Positions 7,308 through 18,589 of a stretch of 64,000 nt of DNA are shown here, piece by piece. Origin of the DNA: CAVONB01 sp963697205. GTDB lineage: Bacteria; Pseudomonadota; Alphaproteobacteria; Rhizobiales; Hyphomicrobiaceae. The stretch lies in contig CAVONB010000006.1 in the NCBI GenBank assembly GCA_963697205.1, forward strand, positions 434,001 through 498,000, read 5' to 3'. How positions within the stretch are numbered: the first letter of the stretch is position 1; each line of letters opens with the position of its first letter. The position numbers and the translations under genes were made by a program. The notes under the pieces are model-generated. The model did not search any database, was not told where the DNA came from, and worked only from the letters and a program-made list of their open reading frames with translations.

Positions 7308-8918
7308 TCACCCGAACGGGCCGCGATTGCCGCCCGTCTTGCCCGGCGCCTTCGCGCCCGCCCTGCCGCGATTGGCAAAGCGCACCGCTTCCTCCGCCGC
7401 GCGCACGAGCGCCTTGGCCTTGTTGATGCACTCCTGCTGCTCGTTCTCCGGAACGCTATCCGCGACGATGCCGGCACCGGCCTGCACGTGCATCACGCCA
7501 TCTTTCACCAGCGCGGTGCGAAGCACGATGCAGGTGTCCATCTGCCCGTCGGCCGCGAAATAGCCGACACAGCCGGCATAGGGCCCGCGCTTGTGCGTCT
7601 CCAGCTCATCGATGATCTCCATCGCGCGCACCTTCGGCGCACCCGACACCGTTCCGGCCGGAAAACCTGCCATCAGCGCGTCGACCGCGTCGTGCTTTGC
7701 CGCCAGCCGGCCGACCACGTTCGACACGATGTGCATCACATGGCTGTAACGCTCGATGGTGAATTTGTCCGTCACCTCCACCGAGCCGATCTCGGCGACG
7801 CGACCGACGTCGTTGCGCCCCAGGTCGAGCAGCATCAGGTGCTCGGCCCGCTCCTTGGGATCGGCGAGCAGCGCTTCGGCCAGCGCCTGGTCCTCGCTCG
7901 TCGTCTCCCCGCGCCGCGCCGTGCCCGCGATCGGCCGGATGGTCACCTCGCCGTCGCGCACGCGCACCAGGATCTCCGGGCTCGAGCCCACCAGCGCAAA
8001 GCCGCCGAAGTCGAGATGGAACAGGAACGGCGACGGGTTCGTGCGTCTGAGCGCGCGATAAAGCGCAAACGGCGGCAGGCTGAAGGGCGCGGAAAAGCGT
8101 TGCGACAGCACCACCTGGAAGATGTCGCCGGCCGTGATGTAGTCCTTCGCCCGCTGCACCATTTCCAGATAGCGCGTCTCTTTCGTGTTGGACACGGGCT
8201 CGGAATGCGAAAGCTTGCGCCCCGCGCTCGACACCGCATGCCCCAGCGGCTGATCGAGCGCGGCGACCGCCTGCTCCAGCCGCCGCACGGCCGCGCGATA
8301 GGCCTTGTCGGCCGGCATCCGGGCGTCGGGGCGCACGGGCGTCACGAGGATCATCTCGTCCTTCACCGCGTCGAACACGACGATCAGCGTCGGCCGCATC
8401 AACACCGCGTCCGGCAGGCCAAGCACGTCCGGCGGCCCATCCGGCAGCCGCTCGATGAGCCGCACGGTGTCGTAGCCCATGTAGCCGAACACGCCCGCCG
8501 CCATCGGCGGCAGGGCCTCGGGCAGCGCGATCCGCGAGGCCTCCAGCAGATCGCGCAACGCTGTCAGCGTCGGCTTCGCTTCGCGCTTGAAGGCGTCCGG
8601 CCGTCGACGCGGCTCGGTGTTGATCTCCGCCACGTCACCGGCCGCGCGCCAGACGAGGTCGGGCTCCAGCCCGATGATCGAATAGCGACCGCGCACCGCG
8701 CCGCCCTCGACGGATTCGAGCAGAAAGCTCATGGCCGGGCCCGCGCGGCCCGCGCCCTCCGCCGGCTGCGTCAGTTTCAGATAGGCCGAGACCGGCGTCT
8801 CCAGGTCTGCGACCGCGCGCGTCCACACCACCTGCGGCCGGCCCGCGTCGTAGTCGGCGGCGAACGCCGCCCGGCCGGGCGCGGCCTCGATGCCGGACGA
8901 CCTTTGCCGCTCGCTCAT
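7308..8918 (-). CDS. trpE: Anthranilate synthase component I
   Basis: 536 residues. It catalyses the first step of tryptophan synthesis, chorismate to anthranilate, using ammonia supplied by the TrpG amidotransferase. The N-terminal lobe carries the tryptophan-binding LLES motif (~residue 66), predicting feedback inhibition. The C-terminal chorismate-binding lobe shows RPIAGTARRG, LDLGRNDVGRVA, GTVSGAPKVRAMEIIDELE and YAGCVGYFAADG. It lies 22 nt downstream of the PpiD-like gene on the same strand. The next gene is an isochorismatase-fold hydrolase rather than trpG, so the glutaminase subunit must be encoded elsewhere. A TrpE identity is favoured over aminodeoxychorismate synthase (PabB) because of the LLES motif and length. 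Confidence 0.95.
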   Translation of the reverse strand: MSERQRSSGIEAAPGRAAFAADYDAGRPQVVWTRAVADLETPVSAYLKLTQPAEGAGRAGPAMSFLLESVEGGAVRGRYSIIGLEPDLVWRAAGDVAEINTEPRRRPDAFKREAKPTLTALRDLLEASRIALPEALPPMAAGVFGYMGYDTVRLIERLPDGPPDVLGLPDAVLMRPTLIVVFDAVKDEMILVTPVRPDARMPADKAYRAAVRRLEQAVAALDQPLGHAVSSAGRKLSHSEPVSNTKETRYLEMVQRAKDYITAGDIFQVVLSQRFSAPFSLPPFALYRALRRTNPSPFLFHLDFGGFALVGSSPEILVRVRDGEVTIRPIAGTARRGETTSEDQALAEALLADPKERAEHLMLLDLGRNDVGRVAEIGSVEVTDKFTIERYSHVMHIVSNVVGRLAAKHDAVDALMAGFPAGTVSGAPKVRAMEIIDELETHKRGPYAGCVGYFAADGQMDTCIVLRTALVKDGVMHVQAGAGIVADSVPENEQQECINKAKALVRAAEEAVRFANRGRAGAKAPGKTGGNRGPFG

Positions 8919-8940
8919 GCCTCGTCCCGTCCGCTTGGCG

Positions 8941-10825
8941 CTACTGGGTGGCTTCGATACCGAGCGCGCGCTGCAGCAGCGGCTCGTTGACGGAATAACC
9001 GACCTGGTCGCGCATGGCGGCGGCGTACTGCTGCAAGGCGTCGTTCTGCATCTGCTGCAAAAGAACCCCGGAGAGCCGCTCGCGCTGCTCCGCGCTCGCC
9101 GGCGGCGGATCGATGATCTCGGTCACCATCATCACGGTCCGCGACTTGCGATCTGCACTCTCCGCCGAGGCGGCCACGCGCTTGGCCGACGAGAACGCCA
9201 CCTGCACGGCATTGGCCGACAGGCCCTGCGGCACGCTAGAGCGCTTGAAGGCGTCCGTCGTCTCCAGTTTGGCGCCGACCTCCTTGGCCAGCGTCTCCAT
9301 CGTCTCGCCCTTGTCGGCGCGATCCATCAGCGTCTTGGCGAGATCGGACAGCGCGCCTCGGCGCGCGATGTCCAGCGCGATCTCCTTGACCTGGTCCTTG
9401 ACCTCCTCGAAGGGCTTTTCCTTCTCCGGCGTCACCGACAGCACTTCCACCCAGCCCAGGCCCCCGTCGGCAAGATCGACGAGTTCGCCGTCCACGCCCG
9501 GGCTGCCTGCAAAACCGTTGGCGATCAACTTCTCGGTGTCGTCCTTCAGCTCGAAGGCGGTCTTGCCGTCTTCCGTCTTGTTGTCGCGCGTCGTCGTCGC
9601 CTCGACGTAGGTGAGCTTCAGCTCCGAGGCGATCTGCTTCAGCGGCTGACGTCCCGCGCGAAGGTTGTCGACCGAATCGTGCCTGGGATTTCAGCGCGTC
9701 GTTGACCTTGTCGGCGGCGAGCTTGTCGCGGATCTCCTCGCGCGTCTCCTCAAGCGTGCGCTTCTTGCCCGGCACAATCTCGCTGACCATGAAGAGCGCC
9801 GCGCCCGTGCCCGAGGCCATCACCTCCGACACCTTGTTGAGCGGCAGTTCGAAGATCGTCTGCGACAGGCTGAGATCGCCGAAATCGCTCTTGGCCAGCA
9901 GCTCCGGCATCTGTCCGCCCGCGCCCTCGGCCTCGAGCGCCACCATCAGGAAGCTCTTGCCGCCCTCGATCGCCTTGCGTGCGGATTCCGCCTCCTCGCG
10001 CGTCTTGAAGCGCACCTGCTGCACGCGGCGGCGATCGGGAATATCGAGGCTGTCGCGGTTGGCGTCGTAATAGGCCTTGATGTCGGCGTCGGGGACCTTG
10101 GTTTCCGCCTTGAGCTTGTCGAGCGACAACAGCAGCACGCCGAGCTTGCGCCGCTCGGGCACCACGAACTGCCGCTTGGTCTGCTCCCAGGTCTCCTTCA
10201 GTTTCGCCTCGTCGGGTTCCGTGATCTTGGCCGCCGTCTCCGGCAGCGTGAAGTAGACCACCTTGCGCTGCGCTTCGCCCCACGCATAGAACGTGTCCAC
10301 CATGGCCGGCGGCACCGCGGCGGCGGCCTGCAGCGTCCCGGTGATCTGCTCGCGCACCTCGTCCTTGCCGCGCGTGGCCAGGAAGCCCTGCTCGCTCATG
10401 CGGATCTGGCGCAGGTAGCCGTCGAAGGCCTGGCGGTCGAACTTGCCGTCCGGCCCCCGGAACGAGGGCTCGCGTGCGATCTGCAAGGCGGTCGTCTCCG
10501 GCGACACCGCGAGGTCGAGGCTGCGCGCGTGCTCGTCCACCGCGGCAGTGTCGATCAGGCCGATCAGCGCGCGCACATGCAACCCGCTCGCGCGCGCCTG
10601 CTCCGGCGTCAGGCGCTGGCCGAACTGGGCCATCATGTTGATCTGGTTCTGAAACGTGTTCTGGAACTCTTCGACCGAGATCTCCGTCTTTCCTACCTTG
10701 GCGACGTAGGCCGGCGAGAAATTGAAACTGGTCGGGATGCCCCAGACGGCGAAGGCGAGGATCAGGAAGAAGAACAGGATCTTCGCCAGCCAGCCGCTGG
10801 CGCCGCGTCTGAGGGAGTCGAGCAT
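8941..10825 (-). pseudogene. PpiD-like peptidylprolyl isomerase (SurA_N), interrupted by one frameshift
   Basis: Membrane-anchored periplasmic foldase of about 628 residues when the frame is repaired. The N-terminus (MLDSLRRGASGWLAKI then a membrane helix) and the following SurA_N segment are typical of PpiD. A parvulin-like centre and a C-terminal domain ending near 8941 follow. The frame changes at about 9675-9682. Upstream of it (coding sense) the protein reads DKVNDALKSQA; downstream homology resumes as DSVDNLRAGRQPLKQIA in another frame. The total length is 3n+1, so one base is extra or two are missing. Genes of this kind are usually kept, so a sequencing error is as likely as a true pseudogene. 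It probably forms an operon with trpE and is divergent from tpiA. Confidence 0.85.
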
Positions 10826-11057
10826 GATGAGACGTATCGCTCCGTCGTGCGGCGAGGAGGTGCGCTGAGGCGCGCACCCGGCCGTCGGTTGCGCCGCATT
10901 AAATACCGTGGGAAATCCAGCCAACGCTGGTCGACCCGCGTGATATGAAGCCCAGGCCAACGGGGATTGCAAGGGCTGAGAGGCCGGATGCCGCGCCACC
11001 CGCCCACGATCCCCATCTGGCACCCGCGAGCCAGTGACCGATCTTAGGAGCACGCCG

Positions 11058-11822
11058 ATGTCCCCCGCCCGCCGTCCCCGCCCCCTCGTCGCTGGCAATT
11101 GGAAGATGAACGGTCTGACGGCCGCCCTCGCGGAGGCCGAGGCGGTGCGCTCAGCGAGTGCGAGCGCCGACCCAGGCTGCGACATCATGCTGTGCCCGCC
11201 CGCCACCCTGGTCGTACCGATGGCCGCGCTGGCCAAGGGCACGCGCCTGCTGGTTGGCGGCCAGGACTGCCATGCCAAGGCGTCGGGCGCCCATACCGGC
11301 GACATCTCGCCAGAAATCCTCAAGGACGCCGGCGCTGCCGCCGTCATCGTCGGCCACTCCGAGCGTCGCGCCGATCACGACGAGCGCGACCGCGACGTCA
11401 AGGCCAAGGCGCTGGCCGCCCACCGTGCAGGCCTGACCGCCATCGTCTGCATCGGCGAGACGGCGGGCGAGCGCGGCGCCGACCTCACGCTGAAGGTGGT
11501 CGAGCGTCAGCTGTCCGGCTCGATGCCCGACGCCGTCACCGGCGCCGACACTGTCGTCGCCTATGAGCCCGTCTGGGCGATCGGCACGGGATTGACCCCG
11601 ACGGCTGCCGATGTCGCCGCCGTTCATCGCCATATTCGCGCGCTTCTTGTCGCGCGCTATGGCGCAGCCGGCGGCGACGTGCGAATTCTCTACGGCGGCT
11701 CGGTGAAGCCGTCGAACGCCAGGGAATTGATGGCTGTACCCGACGTCGACGGAGCTCTGGTCGGCGGCGCCAGCCTCAAGGCGGACGATTTTCTGGGCAT
11801 TATCGCCGCCTATCGCGGGTGA
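11058..11822 (+). CDS. tpiA: Triosephosphate isomerase
   Basis: 254 residues; interconverts dihydroxyacetone phosphate and glyceraldehyde 3-phosphate in glycolysis/gluconeogenesis. All catalytic elements are visible: Asn-Lys in GNWKMN near the start, His in GHSERR (~residue 100), Glu in AYEPVWAIGTG (loop 6, ~171) and the phosphate-binding ILYGGSVKP. ATG 11058 is chosen over a GTG at 11034 because AGGAG sits 7 nt before it. It is divergent from the ppiD-like gene (232 nt between starts) and is followed by a small secreted-protein gene, secG and pyrG, the usual order in many Hyphomicrobiales. Confidence 0.97.
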   Translation: MSPARRPRPLVAGNWKMNGLTAALAEAEAVRSASASADPGCDIMLCPPATLVVPMAALAKGTRLLVGGQDCHAKASGAHTGDISPEILKDAGAAAVIVGHSERRADHDERDRDVKAKALAAHRAGLTAIVCIGETAGERGADLTLKVVERQLSGSMPDAVTGADTVVAYEPVWAIGTGLTPTAADVAAVHRHIRALLVARYGAAGGDVRILYGGSVKPSNARELMAVPDVDGALVGGASLKADDFLGIIAAYRG

Positions 11823-11932
11823 CAGTTTCGATCGCCCGACGACGCTAACGGGTAGGACGGCCGCAACTGTTGGGCAGCCTCGTTGATGCAGCCGCGATCG
11901 CATCGTCCAGGATGCGCACGATAGAGGGTCGG

Positions 11933-12550
11933 ATGCCGAAGTCCGTGTCACGCGCCAAGGTGCGCTGCGCCAGGGTGCGCGCTCAAGCATTCCGCCGCGC
12001 CGGCCTGGCCGCCGCTGCAGCGCTGCTCGCCTGCGGTCTGTCCGCCACCGCGGGCGCCAAGCCGCTGGAGCCTGCCGCCTGCGAGACGCTGGAGGCCGAA
12101 GCCGGCCAGCTCATGACCGCTGGCGCCGGCACCGATTTCGAGAAGGGGCCCGCCTGGGGCGCCGCGAACCTGACACCGGAGCGCCTGGCAGCCGTTCGCC
12201 GCCTGATCGAGGTGAACGAGCTGCTGAGCTTCCGCTGCATGCGCTCGCGCATCAAGGTCACGCTCAAGCCCGACGAGAGCGAGGACGAGGCCGAGATCCC
12301 GCCGTTGCCGGTGAGACCCAAGGCCCGGCCGCCGGTGCCCTCAAGAGCCGAGGCGGCCTCCCCGCGCACGGCCAAGGCGCCGGACGCCGTCGCCCAGCCA
12401 ACCCGCCCTCGGACAAGGCCCAATATCCGGCCGGCCAAGGCGCCTCAGCGGCCCAAGGCCAACGACGCCTATTCGCCGGCCGCAGCCGCCGGCCAGGCGC
12501 CGCCCTTGCCCCAGCCCGCCCCCGCGCCGCCGGCCCCAGCGCCACGTTGA
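11933..12550 (+). CDS. Uncharacterised secreted protein with a Pro/Ala-rich tail
   Basis: 205 residues. A basic, then hydrophobic N-terminus (RRAGLAAAAALLACGLSATAGA) looks like a signal peptide or anchor. A short conserved-looking core with two cysteines follows (CETLEAE at ~46 and SFRCMRSR at ~101), and the last ~80 residues are Pro/Ala/Arg-rich and low complexity. Function is unknown; it may be an envelope protein. The start is uncertain: upstream in-frame ATG (11912) and TTG (11870) exist. The ATG at 11933 follows a GAGGG. It sits between tpiA and secG. Confidence 0.7.
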   Translation: MPKSVSRAKVRCARVRAQAFRRAGLAAAAALLACGLSATAGAKPLEPAACETLEAEAGQLMTAGAGTDFEKGPAWGAANLTPERLAAVRRLIEVNELLSFRCMRSRIKVTLKPDESEDEAEIPPLPVRPKARPPVPSRAEAASPRTAKAPDAVAQPTRPRTRPNIRPAKAPQRPKANDAYSPAAAAGQAPPLPQPAPAPPAPAPR

Positions 12551-12667
12551 GGCCCGCTACCCTGCGGCAAGACTGCGTCGCCGTCCTGCGAAGGGTAGCC
12601 CTCGGCGGCCGGGTGGTGTAGAAGCTGGCCGCATCCGACTTTCACCCAACGCCAGGATCTCCTGCCG

Positions 12668-13153
12668 ATGTGGACAACCGTCCTGCTCGTCGTCCATTTG
12701 ATGATCGCCGTTGCGCTGATCGGCCTCGTCTTGATGCAGCGCTCCGAGGGCGGAGCCCTCGGCATCGGCGGCAGCGGCGGTGGTGGCGGCGGCTTCCTGA
12801 CCGGCCGCGGCACGGCGAACCTGTTGACGCGCGCCACCGCGGCGCTCGCGCTCGCTTTCTTCTTCACCAGCATGGGCCTGACCGTGCTGGCCAACCGGCA
12901 GCTGCCCGCCGGCTCCGTCTTCGATCGCGTCAACGTGCCTGCCCCCGCCCAGCCCGCTGGAACGAGCGGCGCCACGCCGGCGTCCGCGCCGGCGACCCCG
13001 GCAACGCCCAGCGGCGGCGTGCTCGACGCGCTCAAGGAGGGCCGCGGCCTCGACCGGTTCAAGGCGCCCGCGCCCGGTACGCCCGCCGCGCCGGCGTCCA
13101 ACCTGCCCGCACCACCCGCCGTACCCGCGCCGGCCGACACCCCGGCCAAATAA
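12668..13153 (+). CDS. secG: Preprotein translocase subunit SecG
   Basis: 161 residues. Small subunit of the SecYEG channel that assists protein export. Two membrane helices (residues ~4-24 and ~54-75) flank the typical cytoplasmic loop with LMQRSEGGALGIGG, a Gly run and FLTGRGTANLLTRATA. The C-terminal ~80 residues form an Ala/Pro-rich extension, longer than in E. coli SecG but common in alphaproteobacteria. It follows the small secreted-protein gene and precedes pyrG. Confidence 0.95.
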   Translation: MWTTVLLVVHLMIAVALIGLVLMQRSEGGALGIGGSGGGGGGFLTGRGTANLLTRATAALALAFFFTSMGLTVLANRQLPAGSVFDRVNVPAPAQPAGTSGATPASAPATPATPSGGVLDALKEGRGLDRFKAPAPGTPAAPASNLPAPPAVPAPADTPAK

Positions 13154-13302
13154 CGCCGTTCGCCGCGCAAGGCAGGCAGTCCGCGGGCCCATCGTGCCCG
13201 CCGCCCGTCCGCCGTGCGCAAGTCTGTCGATGATGTCGCGCATGTGAAGAGTGCAACAAAACCTCTTCGAATCGCGCCCGTACGGCTGTATTCTCAAAGC
13301 CC

Positions 13303-14928
<1,626 letters not shown>

Positions 14929-14936
14929 CCGCGCGC

Positions 14937-16142
14937 TCAGTTGGTCAGCCTGAGGCCCGTCAGCCGCCGTGCGATTTCCTGGAAAGCGCGGCGCAGAGCG
15001 TCGTTGTCCTGCGCGTCGAAGTGATGCTGCATCGTCGTCGCGCACGACCTGAGCAGGTTCTCCGCATTGCGCGGTGCCTGGAAAGCGACGGTGAAGACGG
15101 TCACGCCCGCGGCCTTGATGTTTGAGCACAATGAGCGCGACTGGGCCGACGAGTTGCCGTTGCTGTTCTCGTAGGCCGTATTGAACTCGCCGTCCGTCAT
15201 CACGATGATCGCCTTCAGAATCTCCGGATTCGAGTAGGGCTCCGGCCGGCTATCGGCGGGCCAAACGTCGCTCCATTCCGGCGAGATCAGGTACCACGAC
15301 CAGGCGATGCCGAGATGGCCGGCCGTCGCCCCGTCCGCATCGAGCCGATTGATCTGGCGCTCGAGCGTCTCCACGTCGTTCGTCAGCGGCACGATATCGC
15401 TGCCGGGGCACCAGTTGGCCCGCCGACCGAGCGGCGCCTCGCTCGGCGGCGCATCGGTGTGGGCGAGCCGACCCGAACGCTCCGTGACGCAATTGTGCGA
15501 GCGGCGGACGCCCGTGACCTCGCGGGCGTAGGACCCCGCGTTGACCGAGGTGGAATAGGGCGCGATTGCAATTTTGTGACGCTCGCCGGCCTCCGCTTCC
15601 TCCAGCACGATGCCGACCAGATCGCGCGCTGCCCCGCGCAGCGCCCTGATTTTCGAGCCGTCCATGGAGCCGCTGACGTCGAGCATCATGGCGAGTTCCA
15701 CGTTCTTTGCCTCGTAGATTGCCGCGGTACTGCCGCCGACATCGAGCTCGTCGATCCGGAAGATCCGCGAAATCGTTGTCGGCAGGCGCGCGTCCACGCT
15801 CATGGCGACAGCGAACTTTGCCCGATCGATCGTCAGCTTGACCTCGCCATGGATCGCCACGTCGTTGCCCAGTTCGGCATAATTGGTGTCGAAATAACGC
15901 TGCGCGATCAGCTGCAAGTCCGCGTCGCTGGGCTGCTGTAGACGCAGCGCCTTCGCTGTCGCCAGTGCAGCCGCGTCAAGCGCTGCAGTCACGCGCGTCT
16001 GGGTGCGGATGCCGCGTGCGACGTCGACGGCTGACCCGATCGCGGCTACCATCACAATCATCATGAAGCCGAATATGATGGCGACGGCGCCGCGCTCGTT
16101 CTCACGGTACTTTCGGATGATCGATGCGACACGACGGGACAT
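14937..16142 (-). CDS. TadG-like pilus assembly/von Willebrand factor A protein
   Basis: 401 residues. The N-terminal segment with RGAVAIIFGFMMIVMVAAI (residues ~17-36) is the TadE/TadG-type prepilin-like anchor, followed by DVARGIRTQTRVTAALDAAALATA. A von Willebrand factor A domain follows with the MIDAS motif DVSGSMDG (Asp155-Ser157-Ser159) and a second metal-site strand IIVMTDGEFN (~315). TadG-family proteins are linked to Flp pilus/tight-adherence systems, but no tad cluster is present here, so this is an orphan copy. Export and membrane anchoring are expected. Confidence 0.88.
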   Translation of the reverse strand: MSRRVASIIRKYRENERGAVAIIFGFMMIVMVAAIGSAVDVARGIRTQTRVTAALDAAALATAKALRLQQPSDADLQLIAQRYFDTNYAELGNDVAIHGEVKLTIDRAKFAVAMSVDARLPTTISRIFRIDELDVGGSTAAIYEAKNVELAMMLDVSGSMDGSKIRALRGAARDLVGIVLEEAEAGERHKIAIAPYSTSVNAGSYAREVTGVRRSHNCVTERSGRLAHTDAPPSEAPLGRRANWCPGSDIVPLTNDVETLERQINRLDADGATAGHLGIAWSWYLISPEWSDVWPADSRPEPYSNPEILKAIIVMTDGEFNTAYENSNGNSSAQSRSLCSNIKAAGVTVFTVAFQAPRNAENLLRSCATTMQHHFDAQDNDALRRAFQEIARRLTGLRLTN

Positions 16143-16464
16143 GAGTACCTCGGAAGAGGTTGAGGAAACGCAGTCTCGGTGATAGCGGATCGAGGCGTCG
16201 GACTCTACAATTTGACTAAAAGAGAGCTTATGGACGCTTGCAGGGTTGTCGCTGATTTCTGAGCTTGTCTTTAGGCTCTGTTAGGCATCACCCCGGTCCG
16301 ATAAAAGACGATTTGTGTGCAAAGTTCAGGCGGTCTGCCGGCGTCCTTTTCGCGTCGTTCAAGCATCGAAAACGCAACATCCGCGAGGACAGACCTGGCG
16401 CGCGGCGGCAGCAAGACGCCGGGTGTGTCGCGGCGAACGGTTGAACCAGCGCCAGGAGGCAATC
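16143..16464. other. Intergenic region without a recognised gene
   Basis: About 320 nt between the divergently transcribed TadG-like and SDR genes. The stretch at 16195-16300 is less GC-rich than its surroundings and probably holds promoters in both directions. No well-spaced -35/-10 pair, small ORF with a convincing ribosome site, or RNA gene was identified. The ribosome site at the right end (AGGAGG, 16454-16459) belongs to the SDR gene. Confidence 0.5.
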
Positions 16465-17250
16465 GTGGCGGAATATTCGGGAAATGTCGTCGTCGTCACA
16501 GGTGCGAGCCGTGGCATCGGCCAGGCGATTGCAGCAGCGTTCGCGCGCGAAGGCGCCGAGACCGTGCTGTCCGCCACCTCGGCCGAGAGGCTGACCGGCG
16601 TCGCATCGCAAATTGTCGATGCCGGCGGCCGCGCGCCGCTCGTCGTCGCCGGGGATCTCCGCGAGCTTGCGGCATGCGAGGCGGTGCATCGCGCGGTCGC
16701 CCAGCGCTACGGCCGTTGCGACGTCCTGGTCAACTGTGCGGGCGCGACCCGCGCCGGCGCCTTCGTCGAGTTGCCCGACGACGCGTGGCGCGACGGCTAC
16801 GATCTCAAGCTCTTTGCCGCCGTCCGCCTGAGCCGGCTCTTCTGGCCGATGCTGCGCGCTGCGGAAGGTCGCATCGTCAATATCATCGGCGGCACTGCGC
16901 GCACGCCCGATGCGGAGTTCACGATCGGCGGCTCCGTGAATGCTGCGATGGCCAACCTGACCAAGAGCCTCGCTGCACTCGGCAAGCGCGAGGGCGTCAA
17001 CGTCAACGCGATCCACCCGGGGCTGACCGAGACCGAGCGCTATCACGAGATCCTTCAGCAACGCGCCGCCGCGTCCGGCGTCGCACCGGACGAGTTGCGC
17101 CGCCAGCAACTCGCGCGCACCGGCATCCGTCGTCTCGGGCAGCCCGAGGACGTGGCCGAGCTGGCGCTGTTTCTGGCGTCCCCGCGTGCCGCGCACATTC
17201 AGGGCGTCGCCATTGCCGTCGATGGCGGCGGTACACCCGGAGTTTATTGA
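16465..17250 (+). CDS. SDR-family protein lacking the Ser-Tyr-Lys catalytic residues
   Basis: 261 residues with a clear Rossmann fold of the short-chain dehydrogenase/reductase family: VVVVTGASRGIGQAIAAAF at the N-terminus, NCAGATRAG, then NIIGGTA. Where classical enzymes have S-x12-Y-x3-K, the aligned stretch reads FTIGGSVNAAMANLTKSLA. Tyr is replaced by Gly, Lys by Asn, and the upstream Ser by Gly. NAD(P) binding may be kept, but classical SDR catalysis is unlikely. The GTG start at 16465 is chosen because a perfect AGGAGG lies 5 nt upstream; longer in-frame starts have no ribosome site. The 3' end is 6 nt from a convergent DUF3500 gene. Confidence 0.9.
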   Translation: MAEYSGNVVVVTGASRGIGQAIAAAFAREGAETVLSATSAERLTGVASQIVDAGGRAPLVVAGDLRELAACEAVHRAVAQRYGRCDVLVNCAGATRAGAFVELPDDAWRDGYDLKLFAAVRLSRLFWPMLRAAEGRIVNIIGGTARTPDAEFTIGGSVNAAMANLTKSLAALGKREGVNVNAIHPGLTETERYHEILQQRAAASGVAPDELRRQQLARTGIRRLGQPEDVAELALFLASPRAAHIQGVAIAVDGGGTPGVY

Positions 17251-17256
17251 GCAAGC

Positions 17257-18492
17257 CTAAAACGTGCCGTCCCGCGGCATGGGCGCGCCGGTCGCGGCGC
17301 GGTGACGGGCGATGAGCACACGGCCATAGTCGTTGCCGTTCGGCGTGCGAACAAGCGCATGCGCGTGCAGCCGCGTGAAGCCGGTGTTGGGCAGCGCAAT
17401 ACCCGGCTGGTGGAAAAACTCGATGTAGATCACCGGGCTGTGCACCCGATAGTAGAACGGGCTCTCGTCGTCGCACGGCCCGATCCAGGCGAAATGCGTA
17501 TCCGTCAGATGCGCCGTGACCTCGGCCATCTTCAACGTCGCCTGGTCCCGCGCCTGCCTGTCGACATAGAGCGCGATCAGCCGCGTCAGCATCTCCTGCC
17601 GGCCGGGGTCGAGTGCGCTGAAAGCGATGCCCTGATAGGCGACGCTCAGATTATCCTTGAAGCCCGAGCCCAGACCGTCGAACGGCAGCTGCGTCGCGAT
17701 CCGCGCGATGTCCTGCTGCGCGGGCGCGAGCGCATTCATGAATTGCCAGCCGAGGCTCTCTTCCTCGCGCAGGATGGCGGTGCCGGCATAACGGCCGCTA
17801 TCGGCGCGTACGGGCTCCGCGCCCAGCAGCATCGGTGACAGCACGGTCTGCCCGGCCAGGTGGACACAGTTGACGTTGACGTGATGGCCGTCGAGTTGCC
17901 AGCCCCACGGCTCGGTGACCGACGGCGTACCGAATACGCTGATGTAATAGAACCACTCGCCGTACTCGCCCGGCTTGCCCGTCAGCTCCGACAGGTGCTC
18001 GTTGAGCCGCATCGTCGAGACGATCTCGCCGAAGGTCCTGTCGCTGACGCTGGTGCGGACCAGCGCCAGAACCGCCGCACGCTGCGCCGCGCTCATCGTG
18101 TCGAGGCAGGCGCCGTGGCGGATCACGTTGCGATGGATGTTGCTCCACGCGCGCCACATGCGATCGTCGAGACCGAACCGTGCCGCTGAGCGCTGATCGT
18201 CGTCCAGTCCCGCGAGCAAAGCCTCCGCTGCCGCCACTGCCGGCGCTGACGACAAACCGGTATCTCGCAAAGCAAACAGGTCCGTCCTCGGCTCGCCGTC
18301 CGTCGTCACACCGACATAGGGCGCAGCCAGCAGCGCCGTCCAGCCGGCAACCATCTCCTGGAAGCGCGGCGGCTGCGTCTCCAGCACGATCCGCGCAGGC
18401 GCGCGACGGGCGCCGTCGGCTGCCGCCGCCTGCGGCTTGGCGGCCACGATCGAGGCGACGAAGTCGGTGATGTCTGAGCGGTCCTGGGACAT
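17257..18492 (-). CDS. DUF3500 domain-containing protein
   Basis: 411 residues matching the DUF3500 family from memory of its features. These are a GEYGEWFYYISVFGTPS segment (~200-216), the histidine-rich GWQLDGHHVNVNCVHL (~222-237), late aromatic/acidic stretches such as GPCDDESPFYYRVHSPV, and a C-terminal His-rich region (TRLHAHALVRTPNGNDYG). Conserved His/Glu/Asp residues suggest metal binding, but the function is unknown. No signal peptide is visible at the chosen ATG (18492); an upstream in-frame extension is Arg/Pro-rich shadow. An enoyl-CoA hydratase gene lies 97 nt upstream on the same strand and may be cotranscribed. Confidence 0.85.
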   Translation of the reverse strand: MSQDRSDITDFVASIVAAKPQAAAADGARRAPARIVLETQPPRFQEMVAGWTALLAAPYVGVTTDGEPRTDLFALRDTGLSSAPAVAAAEALLAGLDDDQRSAARFGLDDRMWRAWSNIHRNVIRHGACLDTMSAAQRAAVLALVRTSVSDRTFGEIVSTMRLNEHLSELTGKPGEYGEWFYYISVFGTPSVTEPWGWQLDGHHVNVNCVHLAGQTVLSPMLLGAEPVRADSGRYAGTAILREEESLGWQFMNALAPAQQDIARIATQLPFDGLGSGFKDNLSVAYQGIAFSALDPGRQEMLTRLIALYVDRQARDQATLKMAEVTAHLTDTHFAWIGPCDDESPFYYRVHSPVIYIEFFHQPGIALPNTGFTRLHAHALVRTPNGNDYGRVLIARHRAATGAPMPRDGTF

Positions 18493-18589
18493 GGCGGGGC
18501 CTGCTGAAGCGATGGCGGGAAGGGACGCGAGAGAAGGAAAGCGGGGCGGGCGAGGTGAGGGCAGGGCGGCGCGACAGTCCGTGCGCGGC

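Noticed and set aside
7062..8990. Open frame of 642 codons antisense to trpE
   Set aside because: No recognisable domain and full overlap with trpE; a high-GC artefact.
11034..11057. GTG at 11034 as the tpiA start
   Set aside because: The ATG at 11058 has an AGGAG at correct distance and gives the standard N-terminus.
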